Of a stretch of DNA of 64,000 nt, positions 46,101-58,100 are shown one piece after another (the stretch's first letter is position 1; each line of letters opens with the position of its first letter). The notes beneath the pieces were generated by a model. It worked only from the letters and a program-made list of their open reading frames with translations, ran no database searches and was not told the DNA's origin. The position numbers were made by a program, and so were the translations under genes. The stretch covers positions 1 through 64,000 of the forward strand of contig JAVKFF010000122.1 of NCBI GenBank assembly GCA_040226215.1, read 5' to 3'. This stretch comes from JAVKFF01 sp040226215 (GTDB lineage: Bacteria > Pseudomonadota > Alphaproteobacteria > DSM-16000 > Inquilinaceae).

Positions 46101-49100
46101 GGCGATATCCTCGTCGGCGGTCAACATCACCGTGCCGGCAGCGGCGCCCACCGCGCCCTCCAGGTCGATCGAGCCGCGGCTCACGAGGCCGTCGCGCCCG
46201 GCCACGGTCTCGTCCACCGCCGTCAGCGCGATGTCGCCGCTGTCCGCCGTCACCGCGCCCGCATCCGGCGCGGCGCCGTCGACCAGCAGGTTGCCGGCAG
46301 TGGTGAGCGATATCGAGCCGCCGGTCGAGCGCACCAGCCCGACGACGGTGAGGCCATCCGCCGCGTCGTTGACCGTGAGGTCCCCGCCGGCCTGGAAGGG
46401 GCCGAGATCGTCGATCTCGTTGGCAGCGTCGAGCGTGGTGAGGCCGCCGGAGAGACCGGTCAGGCGGCCGGTCAGCAGCCGGCCCCCGACCTCGTCGGCG
46501 ATCGGGCCCGCCGCGGCGGTCAGTACCGTCGTGCTGGCCTGGTGCACGCGATCGCTGCCGACGAAGAGTGGCGCGACGGCTCCAAGCACGTCGTTGCCGT
46601 CGATATCGTAGGACAGGGTCTCACCCAGGGCGAAGCCCGTCTTGACGCTGCCGCTGAGCCGGATGTCGCCCGCCTCGGAGGTCACCACGAGGTCGTCGCT
46701 CGCGGCATTACCGTCGCCGGTGATCCAGCTGTCCGCGAGGTCGACCTCGCCTTCCTCGGTCAGCGCCGCGCCGGCCAGATTGATCAGCCGCACCGTGCCG
46801 AATACGTTGCCGGCACCACCGGTGTCGCCGCTCGTGAGGTCGAGGCTGGCCGTGTTGCCGTCGCCGGGGCTCAACCAGAACTCACCGCCCGTCAGACCGG
46901 TGAAGGCGCCGGCATGGTCGCTGCCCAGCAGGCCGCGCACGGTGAGGGAGGCGGTGCCGAGACCAAGCGCCTGGCTGCCCGCGGCATAGGCGTCGCCATT
47001 CCAGTCGACGGTGCTGGCGCTCTGCACCAGATCGACATGGGCGATCGACCATTCATCCGGGTCGATGCCGGAGGTGAGCGTACGCACGGTCAGCTCGCCG
47101 GCGACACGGTTGCCGGCGGCGCCCAGGTCGACCGCCACGGCGTCCGGAATGCCGACATCCGCCACATAGGTCTTCGACCACAGGTGGACCTCGATGTCCG
47201 TCAGACCCTGGTCGGCGATGGCGTCCTCGATCGCCTGCTGATAGAGCGTGATGTCGAAATCGCCGGTGCCCGTGGTGTCGATGGCGTGGAAGGTGCCCTC
47301 GAGGATCTCCGCCAGAATCGTCACATAGTCGGCGCCACCGACAAGCACGATGCCGCCGGCGCCGGTGTCGATGACGATGTCGCCATTGGAGATGACCTTG
47401 AAGTCGCCGCCGACCTTGACCTCGCCGGCGATGGTCACGCCGAGATCCGAGGTGTCGGTGACGGTGTAGTCGCCGCCGACATCACTGTCGCCGAGCAGCA
47501 GCGCGCCGGTATCGCCGCCCGCCTTGACGTTTGCCGACGCCGCCGCCGCGTAGTCCGAGGTGTCGACGTCGAGCGTGCCGACGTCGATGGTGCCGTTGGT
47601 CTGCACGATCGCCGCCGTGCCGGCGCCCGCGCCGTCGTAGTCGCCGCCCGCATCCAGCTTCAAGCCGCCAGCAGACCCCGTCGCGATCGCCCCGTTCGCC
47701 AGGATACCCCCGCCCGCGCCCTGGCTGTGCAGGAAGATCGTGCCCGACGACGCCGTCAGCGACGCGCCGTTCGCGGTGGTTATATTGCGGCCCGTGGTCA
47801 GGTAGGTGATGTCCGCGCCGCCGCCGGTCGAGACCGCCGATCCGGCCAGCTGCAGGATGCCGCCGGTCTGCGACTGGACGGTGATGTCGCCATGGCTGGC
47901 GCCGTCGCTGGCGGTGATGTCGCCGCCCAGGGTGACGTTGCCCGTGCCGATGGTGGTGATCGCCACGTCGCCGCCGGCCGAGGCGATGTCGCCCGCCGCC
48001 GTCGCGGTGAAGCCGCCGTCCCGCGCCGTCAGCTCGACCAGCCCGCCCAGCGAGGTGATCGTGCCGTCGAGCGTCATCGCCCCGGTGGTGTCGTAGCGGA
48101 TGTCGCCGCCTGTCGACGCAAGCGGCCCGGAGATCAACAGCCCGCCCTCGCTGTCGATCAGCACCTGCGCCTCGGCCACCGCCGCGGTGGTGGCGTAGGT
48201 CAGCACCTCGCCGATCCGGTTCTGGCCCAGCAGCCGCGAGGTGGCGATGGCGCCGCCCCGGTCCACCGTGCCCAGCCGTGCCGCCCAGACGAAGCCGTCA
48301 TCCGCGTCGCCGTCCACCTGGTCGGCGTCCAGGTCCGAGGTCACCGCGATCGCGCTGCCGGCCGTGGCGCCGAAGAAGACCGCCGCGCCGTCCTCTGCGT
48401 TACCGGTCTGGGCCGCGGTCACTTGCGTGTAGGTGGTGTCGCCATTGTCGACGAAGCCGGCGCGCAGTGCGCCGGCGATCTCGATGTCCGCGCCGTCGCC
48501 GACCAGGGTCACGTCGCCCTGGGTCAGGATGTCGGTCACCGTCAGCGTCCCGGACTCCTGGATCTCCGTGGTCCAGGCGTCGGCCACCGCGAGGTCGCCG
48601 AAGACGTTGCCCGCCTGGTCCAGGAGGATCGTCGAGCCCAGGCCCGTGCCCAGGCCGGCCAGCGGGTTGAGCGCGTTGGGACCGCCGAACCGCTCGCCCA
48701 GCCGCGCGTCCAGGGTCAGGTTCCGCAAGCCCGCCGACTGGTCGAGGTCGAGCGCCACGTCCTGGGCCAGGTTCACGTCCGCCGCCAGGGTGCCGTCGAA
48801 GGCGACATCGCCGGTCCTGACCGTGATCTCGCCCTCGACCACGTTGCCCGCGCCGGTCAGCAGCACCGCCCGGCCGGTCTTCAGCGTGGAGGTCAGGACG
48901 TCCTGCTCCTCCCACAGCCTGATCTCGATGTCGTTGCCGCGGTCCGCCGCCGCCTCGATCGCCGTCGCCAGGTCCGCGGTGATGGTGAAGGTCGCGTCCT
49001 CCGCCCCGTCGGCCCCGTCCACCGCGTTGAACGAGCCGTCATAGATGTCCGCCAGCAGGCCGGCGCCGTTGTCGCCGCCCGCCTGGGTCGAGCCGCCGCC

Positions 49101-52100
49101 GACCTCCCGCACATCCGTCGTGCCGTCGATGGTGAAGTCGCCCGCCACGTCCACGTCGCCGGTGATCTCCACCGGCTGGCCCGACTGGCTCGTCACCCGG
49201 TAGTCGCCCGACACCGACGCGTCGCCCAGCTGCAGCGCCGCGTCGCCTTGGTCGCCGTCCAGGCTCGCCCCGCCCGAGGCGGCGATATCCGCGTCACCCT
49301 GCTCGCCCCAGGCCACCGTGTCGGCGTCCAGCGAGCCGATGGTGATGGCGCCCGCCGTCTGCTCGATGATGTGCCCCGCCAGCAGCTCCAGACGGCCCTC
49401 ATAGGCGCCGCCGCCCGTCAGATTGCCGGTCACGTCGCCGGCCAGGCGGATGCCGAAGCCCACCGTGTCCACCGTCAGCGCGATGGTGCCGTCGACCAGC
49501 TCGATGCGCCCATTGGCCGTCAGGTCGATGCCGGTCTTCGACGCCGTCAGCGCGATGTCAGCGCCCGATCCCGTGGAGAGCACGCCGGCGTCCACCACCA
49601 GGGCCGCGCCGCCCACCTCCGCATGGTCGAGCACGCCGTCATTCTCGTCGTCCAGGTCGTCGCCCGAGGCCGTGCCGTCGCCCAGCGTCGTCACCGCGAT
49701 CGTCCCGGCCGCTTCCAAGCCGATGGTGTCGGCATTGCCGTCGGCGATCACCAGCCCGTCCGTGTTGCCCGTGTCGTCCAGCGTGAAGGACCCGCCCGAG
49801 ACATAGTCCTGCAGCACCGTCACCGCGTTCGCCGCCTGACCCAGATCGGTCAGACCGCCCGACGCGCCGGTCAGCACCCCCGCCGTCACCACGCCCGCCG
49901 CGTCCTGACCCACCGTGCCCGCCGCCGTCAGCGACACCGTGCCGGCACCCGTCACCGCGCCCCCGAGCCCGATCGACCCGGCATCCCCGCCGCCCGCCGC
50001 CGCCGTCAGCGTCACGTCGCCCGCCGTGGCATCCAGCGTGCCCGCGGCCTCCACCAGCAGGTCGCCGATCGTCGAGATCGCCACCTCGCCGGTCGCCGCC
50101 GACACGTCGCCGACGACCTGCAGGCCCGTATAGGTCACCGGCGTGCCCACCGGCAGCGTGCCGAGGCCGTCCACCAGGGTGAAGCCCGACCCCGTCGTGA
50201 CGTCGCCGAGGCGCTGCACCGCCGCCAGGTTGTCCAAGACCGCCTGGCCGCCGGCCGAACCGGTCAGCGTCCATGCCGTCAGCCGGCCGGCACCCGCATC
50301 CGCGATGTCCCCCGCCGCCGTCAGCACCGCCGTCGACTGGGTATCGCCCTCAACCGTCGTCCCCGACAGATTGCCGAAGCCGACCAGAACCTCGCCCGTC
50401 AGCGTCACGCCGCCAGACGTCCCCGCCGCCGTGCCCAGCGCCGTCGCCGTCAGATCCGCCGTGCCCGCGTCCCCGTCGCCGGTCACCCAGCTCTGACCCA
50501 GCGACAGATCGCCCGACGACACCACCGTCGCCTGGCTGGTGTTGCGGAACGACGCCAGGTCCAGCAGGTTCTCCGCCAGCCCCAGCGCCGCCGTCGAGCC
50601 GGTGCCGCCGTTCAGCGTCGACACCCCGCCATAGCCGGCGCCAAGACGCGCCACCACCGACAGGTCGCGCACCACGCCGGCGCTCGTGTCCGTCAGGTCG
50701 AGGCCGATATCCGGCAGGCCCTGCGCGTTGCCCTGCCAGTCCGCCGCGCCCGCCGACTGCACCAGGTTGACGTCCGTGATCGTCGCCGCCGTCGGGTCGA
50801 TCGCCGAGGCCCGCGTGCGCACCGTCAGCTCGCCCGACACCAGGTTGTTCCGCGTCAGGTTGACCGCCAGCGCCTCGCCCGACTGGTCCGCCCCGAAGCG
50901 CTCGTGGAACAGGTTGACCGTGATGTCCTTGCCGTCCTCGGCCGCCTGCTCGATCAGCGCCTGGTAGATCGAGATGTCGAAGTCGCCCGTGCCCGAGGTG
51001 TCGATGGCGTTGAACGTGCCGGTCAGGATGTCCGCCAGGATCGACACATGGTCCGTGCCGCCGGTGTAGACGCCATCGTCGACGCCGCCGCCGCTGATCA
51101 CGATCGTCCCGTCCGTCAGCACCTTGAAGTCGCCGCCGACCAGGATCTGCCCGACAATGTCCACGTCCGAGCCGTCCCACACATCCACCGTGTAGTCGCT
51201 GCCCACGTCGCTGTCGCCAAGCTCCAGCGCGCCCGTCCCGTCGCCCGCCGTCACATAGGCCGACGCCACGTCCGTGTAGTCCGAGGTGTCCACGTCCAGC
51301 GACCCGACATCGATCACCCCCGCCGTCTGCAGAACCGCCTCGAAGCCCTCGCCCAGAACCCCCGCCTGCCCGTGCGCGCCGCCCGCGTCCAGCCTCAGCG
51401 TGCCGGCCGTCGTCACGGTGCCGTTCAACAGGATGCCGCCGCCCGCGCCCTGGGTGTCCAGCGTGATCGCGCCGCTGCCCGTCGTCAGCGACGTGCCGTC
51501 CCCGGCCAGCGTGATGTCCTGCATGGCGCTCAGATAGGTGATCGACGCCGCGCCGCCGGTGGCGACGTCCGCGCCGCTGTCCTGGCGGATCGAACTCGCC
51601 GAGGTCACCGCCACCGATCCGTGATTGGCCCCGCCGTCGCTGGCCGTGATGTCCGCGCCGATGGTGATCGCCCCGCTCGTCACCGTGCTCAGCGCCACAT
51701 CACCGCCATCCGTGACGATGTCGCCCGCCACGCCGCCCTGGCCGGCATCGGCCTGCGTCGACAGGGCCCCGGACGTCATGCCCAGCGTCACCGACCCGCC
51801 CGGCAGCGCCCCGGTCGTGTCGATCGCGCCCGTCACGATCAGCTTCGACCCGGCCACGCCACCAGACGCGCTGGCGATCTCCACAGACCCGCCATTCGTC
51901 GTCACCGCCGCGCCATCGCCATCCGCCGCCGTGTCACGGATCAGAAGACCGCCCGAGATGTCGTTCACCACGAGGTCGCCTAGGGTGACCACGTCCTGGA
52001 GGATGGTGATCTTGTTGTCATCGCCCAGGATCGCCTTCCCGGCGATGTCCATGGTCAGGGTATCGACATCGACCATGGCGCCGGCTTCCTGGTCGACATC

Positions 52101-55100
52101 CCCGCCGCTGCCGCCATCCGTGGTCGTCAGGTCGAAGATGCCGCTGGTCGCGGTGACGCCGACAAGTCCGTTGACCCCGGCAAGCGCGCCGGTGCCGACA
52201 AGTTCGGCGGCGTTGTCGGCGATCGTGAGCGGTCCCTCATTGGCGAAGAAGATGTCTCCCCCCGCCATGGCGGAGAGCGTGTTCACCTGATGAATTTCAT
52301 CACCCAGGAAAATGCTGCCCGACGCCTCGAGCGACAGATTGTCGGCCCTGATGATGGATGTTCCGGCCGGCTGCACCTGCTGAACGATGTCGCCACCGGT
52401 GGTTCTCAGAAGGATGTCGCCGTGAAGATCGCCGACACCGAAATTCTGGGAGCGCGGGACGGAAGACATGAACATATCACCGCCCGCGGTACTGACGATG
52501 ATGTCCCCCGGACGGCCGTTGAATCCGTACGCGTTGATCCGCTCGTCTTCCAGAATCAATCCGCCCGCGACGTCGTTGATGATCAGGTCGCCGCCCAGGA
52601 AGGACTGGATGGCGAACAGCGAATCTATCTCGTTCGCGCCGTTCAGCACGAAGCCGCCGGAATTCGCATTGCCCGTCAACTGGCTGGTGAGCAGGCGTCC
52701 GGCGCCCGAGGTGTCGACGCCGTCGGTCGCGCCGCCATTGTCTCCAATCGCGTAGAGCTTGGTGGTGCGATCGACCATCTCGGTGCCATCGCTCAGATAT
52801 CCCACGCCGACCGTATCGGTGAACTCGATCCCCGAGTCGTTCGACGACACGACGAGATCACCCAGGACGTTGATCGCGCCCAGCACGACCTGGTCTTCTT
52901 CCCGGATCGAGGTCTCGCCGCCGTTGAGGATGTTGATCGTCCCGAAGGTGTTGGAATCGAAACTGTTGACGGACGGATCGTCCTCGGTGGCGGCGAGATT
53001 GATGATGGAACCGACGCCGCCATCGCGATCGTTCGTGCCGCCATAATCGCGACCGAGTTCCGCGACGATGTTCAGCGTGGCGTTGCCGAGATCCATGATC
53101 CCATCGGGCACGAAGAACGTGTTCGACAGGCTTTGGCTGAGATTGACGTCCACGGTCCGCGCACCGGTTTCGACACGGTCGACGGTGCGAACGGTCAGAA
53201 GACCGGCGATGTCGTTGCTGGCGTTGTCCAGCAGAACGGCGTCGTCCCAGTTCTCCTGATAGGTGGTCTCCGAATACCGGAGATTGATCGTGATCTCTCC
53301 GAAATCGGCAGCTGCCTGCTCGATCCAGCCGGCGATCTCCTCGTTGATGTAGAAGGTCGTATCGCCGTCATTGTCGGAGGGATCGGGCGACGAGCCCAAA
53401 TTGGCCAAGGCGGAAGCCAGTCCCGCGACACCGCCACCGGTGAAGCCGCCGCCGCCACCACTGCCGGCAACAGTCGAGCTGTTATCCCGCGCGTCAAAGA
53501 TGCCGTCATTGACGATATCGACGAAGAGTTCGAACAGGCTCTCGCCGCCGGCGTCGATACTGCCATCGGGTCCGACAATCACGCCCTTGTTCAAGCCGGT
53601 GAAGGTGAAATCGCCGCCGGTCAGGATCTCGCCGAGAATGGTGATGAAGTCGTTGGAATCGGTGTCGACGTAGTAGTCGCCCGCCACGATCGAATCGCCA
53701 AGATCGAGGGAGTCATCCGAGCCTCCACCGGCCCGGATCGTGACATGCCCACCGCTGGCATAGTCAGTCGTGTCCGCGTCGAGGAAGCCGGTATCGATGC
53801 GGCCGCCCGTCTGCTCGATCCGGTTACCGGCGTCGAGTTCGATCCCTCCCGCCTCGGCGGTATCGAGGTCACCACCGATGTCGATCCCGAATCCGGAGCC
53901 AATCGCCTCGAGGCGGATGGTTCCGCCCGCCGTCGTGATGTCGCCGGCGCTGTTGGTTTCGATGCCGCCGCCGGCGATTTCGATCGTGATATCGCCGGTG
54001 CCGGCATCGATGGCGTTGTCGACAATGATACGGGTGGACCCGAACGTGCCGCCGCTGCCGTCGCCCGCGGACGTGATCAGGACATCGCCATTGGCCTGAA
54101 GCGCGAAACTGCCGGAATCGGCGCCGTCGTCTATGAAGAGACCGTCATTGGCCAGCAGTGTCGGGTGCTGGCCGGTGTCGTCGAGCGCGAAGCCGCCCCC
54201 GGACACATAGTCCTGCAGTTCCTCGATAGCATTTGACGCCTGATAGAGATCCGTATCGCCCGTCGACGAGCCGGTCAGCGTCTGCGCGATGATCTTGCCA
54301 TCCACGGTCTGGCTGACCGTGCCGCCGCCGGCGTTCAGCGCGAGAACGCCGAGATTGGCGTTGGTGTTGAGCGCGCTGACCGCGCCTTGCAGATCGATCG
54401 ATCCGGCCGTGGAGGTAAGCTCGAGGTCCCGGCCGGTGGCCGTCGCCGTCGCGGTTCCGGTCACGAGGAGGTCGTCGATCGTCGTGATCCGTCCCGCCCC
54501 CGCGTTCACCGTCAGGTCGCCGGCGATGGTCAGGCCGCCGGCGGTATCGTTCAGGGTGAAGCCGCGGAAGAAGACCGGATCGGAATCGTGGCCGCTATTG
54601 GTGAAGTTCTCGAGAACCGCGACTTCGTTCGCGCCGTCGAGGATGGTGTAGCCGGCCGAAGAGCCGGCAAGGAAAATGGTGCGCAGCCGACCGCCATCGT
54701 CGGTGATGTTGCCGCTGGAGGTGAGCGTCGCGCGGGCATCGAGATCCCGCAAGGTCTCATCGCTCGACCGGCCGACGGCGACGTCGCCGACGAGGCTGAT
54801 GTCGCTGCCGGACTCTGTCGTGAGAATGAGGTCGCTGTTGCTATCGACTTCATCGCCAGTGATGTAGCTGGTGCCGATGACGAGGTCCTCGACCGACTTC
54901 GCGTTGACGCGCGCGACATCCTCGAAGCGCAACTCGTGCTCGAACCGGTTGCCGCTCAGGTTCAGCCTCACGACGGAACCAGCGCCACCATTGAGATTGT
55001 TGTCGCCGCCCCAGACCGAGCCGAGCGTGCCCTGGAAGGTCATGGAGTCGAGATTGTCGAACTCCACCAGCGCGTCCTGGAAGACGTTCACGTACTGGGT

Positions 55101-58100
55101 GCCGGTCGAAACCAGGTTCGGATCGGTCGTCCGGACCGAGAGCTCACCCGCAATGATATTGTTGCCGGCGAGATTGACCGCCTGGTCGGTCAAGTCGTTA
55201 CCGCTGAAGCCCTCATAAGAAAGATCGAAGGTGACGTCGGTCAGACCGTTATCGTCGACGACCTGCTGGATGAGGTCGGCGACCTCGGAAATATCGAATG
55301 TTGTCGCTCCATCGTTGCCGATCACATTGGCCACGCCGTCATCGGCGAGGTCGGCGAGGAATCCGGCGATGTCGATGCCGCCCGTGGTCACCGTCCCGTT
55401 GTTCGTGATAATGGTCGCGCCGTTGATCATGAAATCGCCCGCGACGTTGATCGTACCGATGATCTCGGCGTCATCGCCGTTCAACACGGTGATGGTGTAG
55501 TCGCCCGCCACATCCGCATCGCCCAACACCAATGTGCCGTCTGCACCGCCATCGGCCGTGATGTCGACCTTGCCGATCGTGTCGTCACGCTCGGTGATGA
55601 AGGTGCCGTTCCCGATATCCAGAATCGCCCCGGCGACGAGCTGCTGGTCGATCAGCCCCGCGGCATCGATGGTCAGGGTGCCGCCGGCGGTCGACACACC
55701 GCCAACGGCATCCGCATCCGTCGCGTTCAGGTCGGCGACGGTCACCCCGTCGGCATCGGTCCATTCGACATTACCGCCGGCCGTCTCGGCCGCGAAGAGG
55801 GTGACGTCGTTGGGCGTGGTGTCATCGGTCGTGTCACCGAGTGTGCCCGCATCGTCGCGCAGGTTCAACAGGATGTCCGAATTGGCCCCGGTCACCGCGA
55901 CGGAGAGGGCGTTGCCGCTCACGCCAGCGGACTGGGACACGTCGCCAGCGGCTGTCAGGATGATGGCGTTGCCGCCGGCAGCGAGGCCGTTCTGGCCGTT
56001 CTGCAACGCGGACAGACTGGCAATCTCGAACCCGTCCACGTCGTCGTAGCGGAAGTTTCCGCCGGCCACCGAGCCCGCCAGCAGGTTGACGTCATTGGCG
56101 GCGCCGTCGAGATCGACCGCACCGTTGACCGTCGTGGCCGACAGCCCATCGGCGGTGATCCCTTCGCTCTGCACGATGTCGCCGGAGACATTGCGCAGCA
56201 CCACGTCGCCGCCGCTACCCACTTTCGCGGCGTTGTGCGTGGTGAGCCCCGACAAGGAGCCGAAGACGCCGCCGGAATCCGCCACGCTGCCGACCGTGAT
56301 GTCCCCGGCGCCCGCTGAGGTAAGGTTGATCACGCCGTTGCCGGCGGTGGTTTCGCCGGCGATGGTCAGGCCATCGAGTTCCTCGAGGTAAATGTTGCCC
56401 GCCGCGGAAACACCGATCGTGTTGACGAAGGTATCCAGATCGTCCGTGCCGGTTCCCCCGATCGTGCCGCCGGAACGAATTCGAGCATCGTCGCCCCAGA
56501 TGTTAGACCCCTCCGGATCGCTGTCCACACGGGCGTCGAAAACACTGAACACCGATGTCAGGTAGATGTCGGCAGCGCCGTCGTCGGCCTTCAGCCGATC
56601 GATGCGGGCCGCCCCGGTGGCGGCCAGATGGATATCGCCGGCATTGGCGCCTGACGTGGTGGCGGCGATGCGTGTGTCGGCGTCGAAGCGCACGAGGCTG
56701 TCGGTATCCGCGCCGATCAGACCATTGGCGGTCATCGTGATGACGTCGCCGGAGACCAGGTGACTGGCGCCGTCCCCGAGGATATCGCTGGACGAGGTCA
56801 GCGTGACGTCGCCACCGGTGTCGACCACCTTGGAGAAACGGATATCGCCGTTCTGGGTGGTCAAGCTGATATTGCCCGAGACCGAGCGGAGCTGGGAAGC
56901 CGTCAGTGTGAGGCCGTAGGCCGACACCGCATTGCTGACCGTGAGATCGCCATCGAGCGCCGTGACCGTGATGTTGCCGGCCTTCGACGCATTGCCGCTT
57001 CGGGCGTCGCCATCACGGTTGTAGGCAAGCCCGCTGCCGCGGACGTCCACGGCGCCATCATTCTCGATGATCATCCCGCCGTCCTGCGTGCCGACGAGCA
57101 GGATGTCGACATCGGTCCGGATCGGATTGCTGCCCGATCCGGCGCCACCCGTTACGTCATCGAAGCCGGAGACGATCTCTGCAACCTCGCCGCGCATGCG
57201 GGCATCGGTATCGGTCTGGCTGATCAGCCGATCGGCGCGGACAAGGATATAGCCGGAATCGACCGTATTCAGACCGCCGTCCAGGGTTTCCGCCACGATA
57301 TCCTGGTTGATCACGATGTCGTCGTCGGCGATCAGGCGGACATAGCCGTGCTTGCCCCCCTGAATGCCGGAGGCGAGACCGGTGGTGTTGAGCTCGATAT
57401 CGCCCGCTTCGGCCACGCTGGCGTCGACCGACCCAATCGTCTCGATCGAGATGGCGCCGTCGCTGATGATCGCCGGGTTGATGACGTCGCCCAGTACCTT
57501 GATATAGGCGCCGTACCCGGCGGTATCGCCGCCCTGCGCGGTGACATTGATAGAACCGCCGGCGAAGAGGTCGAGATCGTTGGTCACGGCCGAATGGCCA
57601 TAGGCCGCATCGTCCAGGCCGACCGTCTTCGCGATCAGCGTGATATCCCCGCCCGCGGACAGCTTGAGCCCGCTATCGTCGCGGGCCGGATTGGAGCCAT
57701 GGGCGAGTTCGGCGCCCAGCGTGTCGCGGATCTGCCGGCCGGCCTCGGCACTGATGTCGCCGCCTTGCGTATAGGCGGTGCCGCCGAACAGCACATCCGA
57801 CGCAGCGTCGAGCGCGAGCAGGTCGATATCGCCGGTGCCGCTGACCGTGATGCCAGCCGCGCCGACGGCCAGGCGGCCGGCCGTCGCATCCGCCACACCG
57901 TCATTCAGCGTCTCGACCGTCACGCCACCCAAGGCGCCGGTGGTCGCCGTCGTCCCCGAGACGACCGCCCCGCGATCGTTGACGATGTCGACCGAGGAGT
58001 CGGTCGTCGTCAGCGTGCTGTCGGTGGAGAAATCGATATTGACCGCGTAGGTCTTGAAGCTGCCGGTACCGCCGCCGACCTTGCCGTCATCCGCGTTCAG

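Noticed and set aside
45567..51983. A plus-strand open frame of over 2,100 codons opposite tpsA, with several others above 600 codons between 35010 and 63320
   Set aside because: They read as Arg/Asp/His/Gly/Ala-rich low-complexity sequence without any family motif. They follow from the repetitive, GC-rich codon usage of tpsA, which leaves few stops on the other strand. The tpsA frame has the signal peptide, TPS domain and ribosome-binding site.
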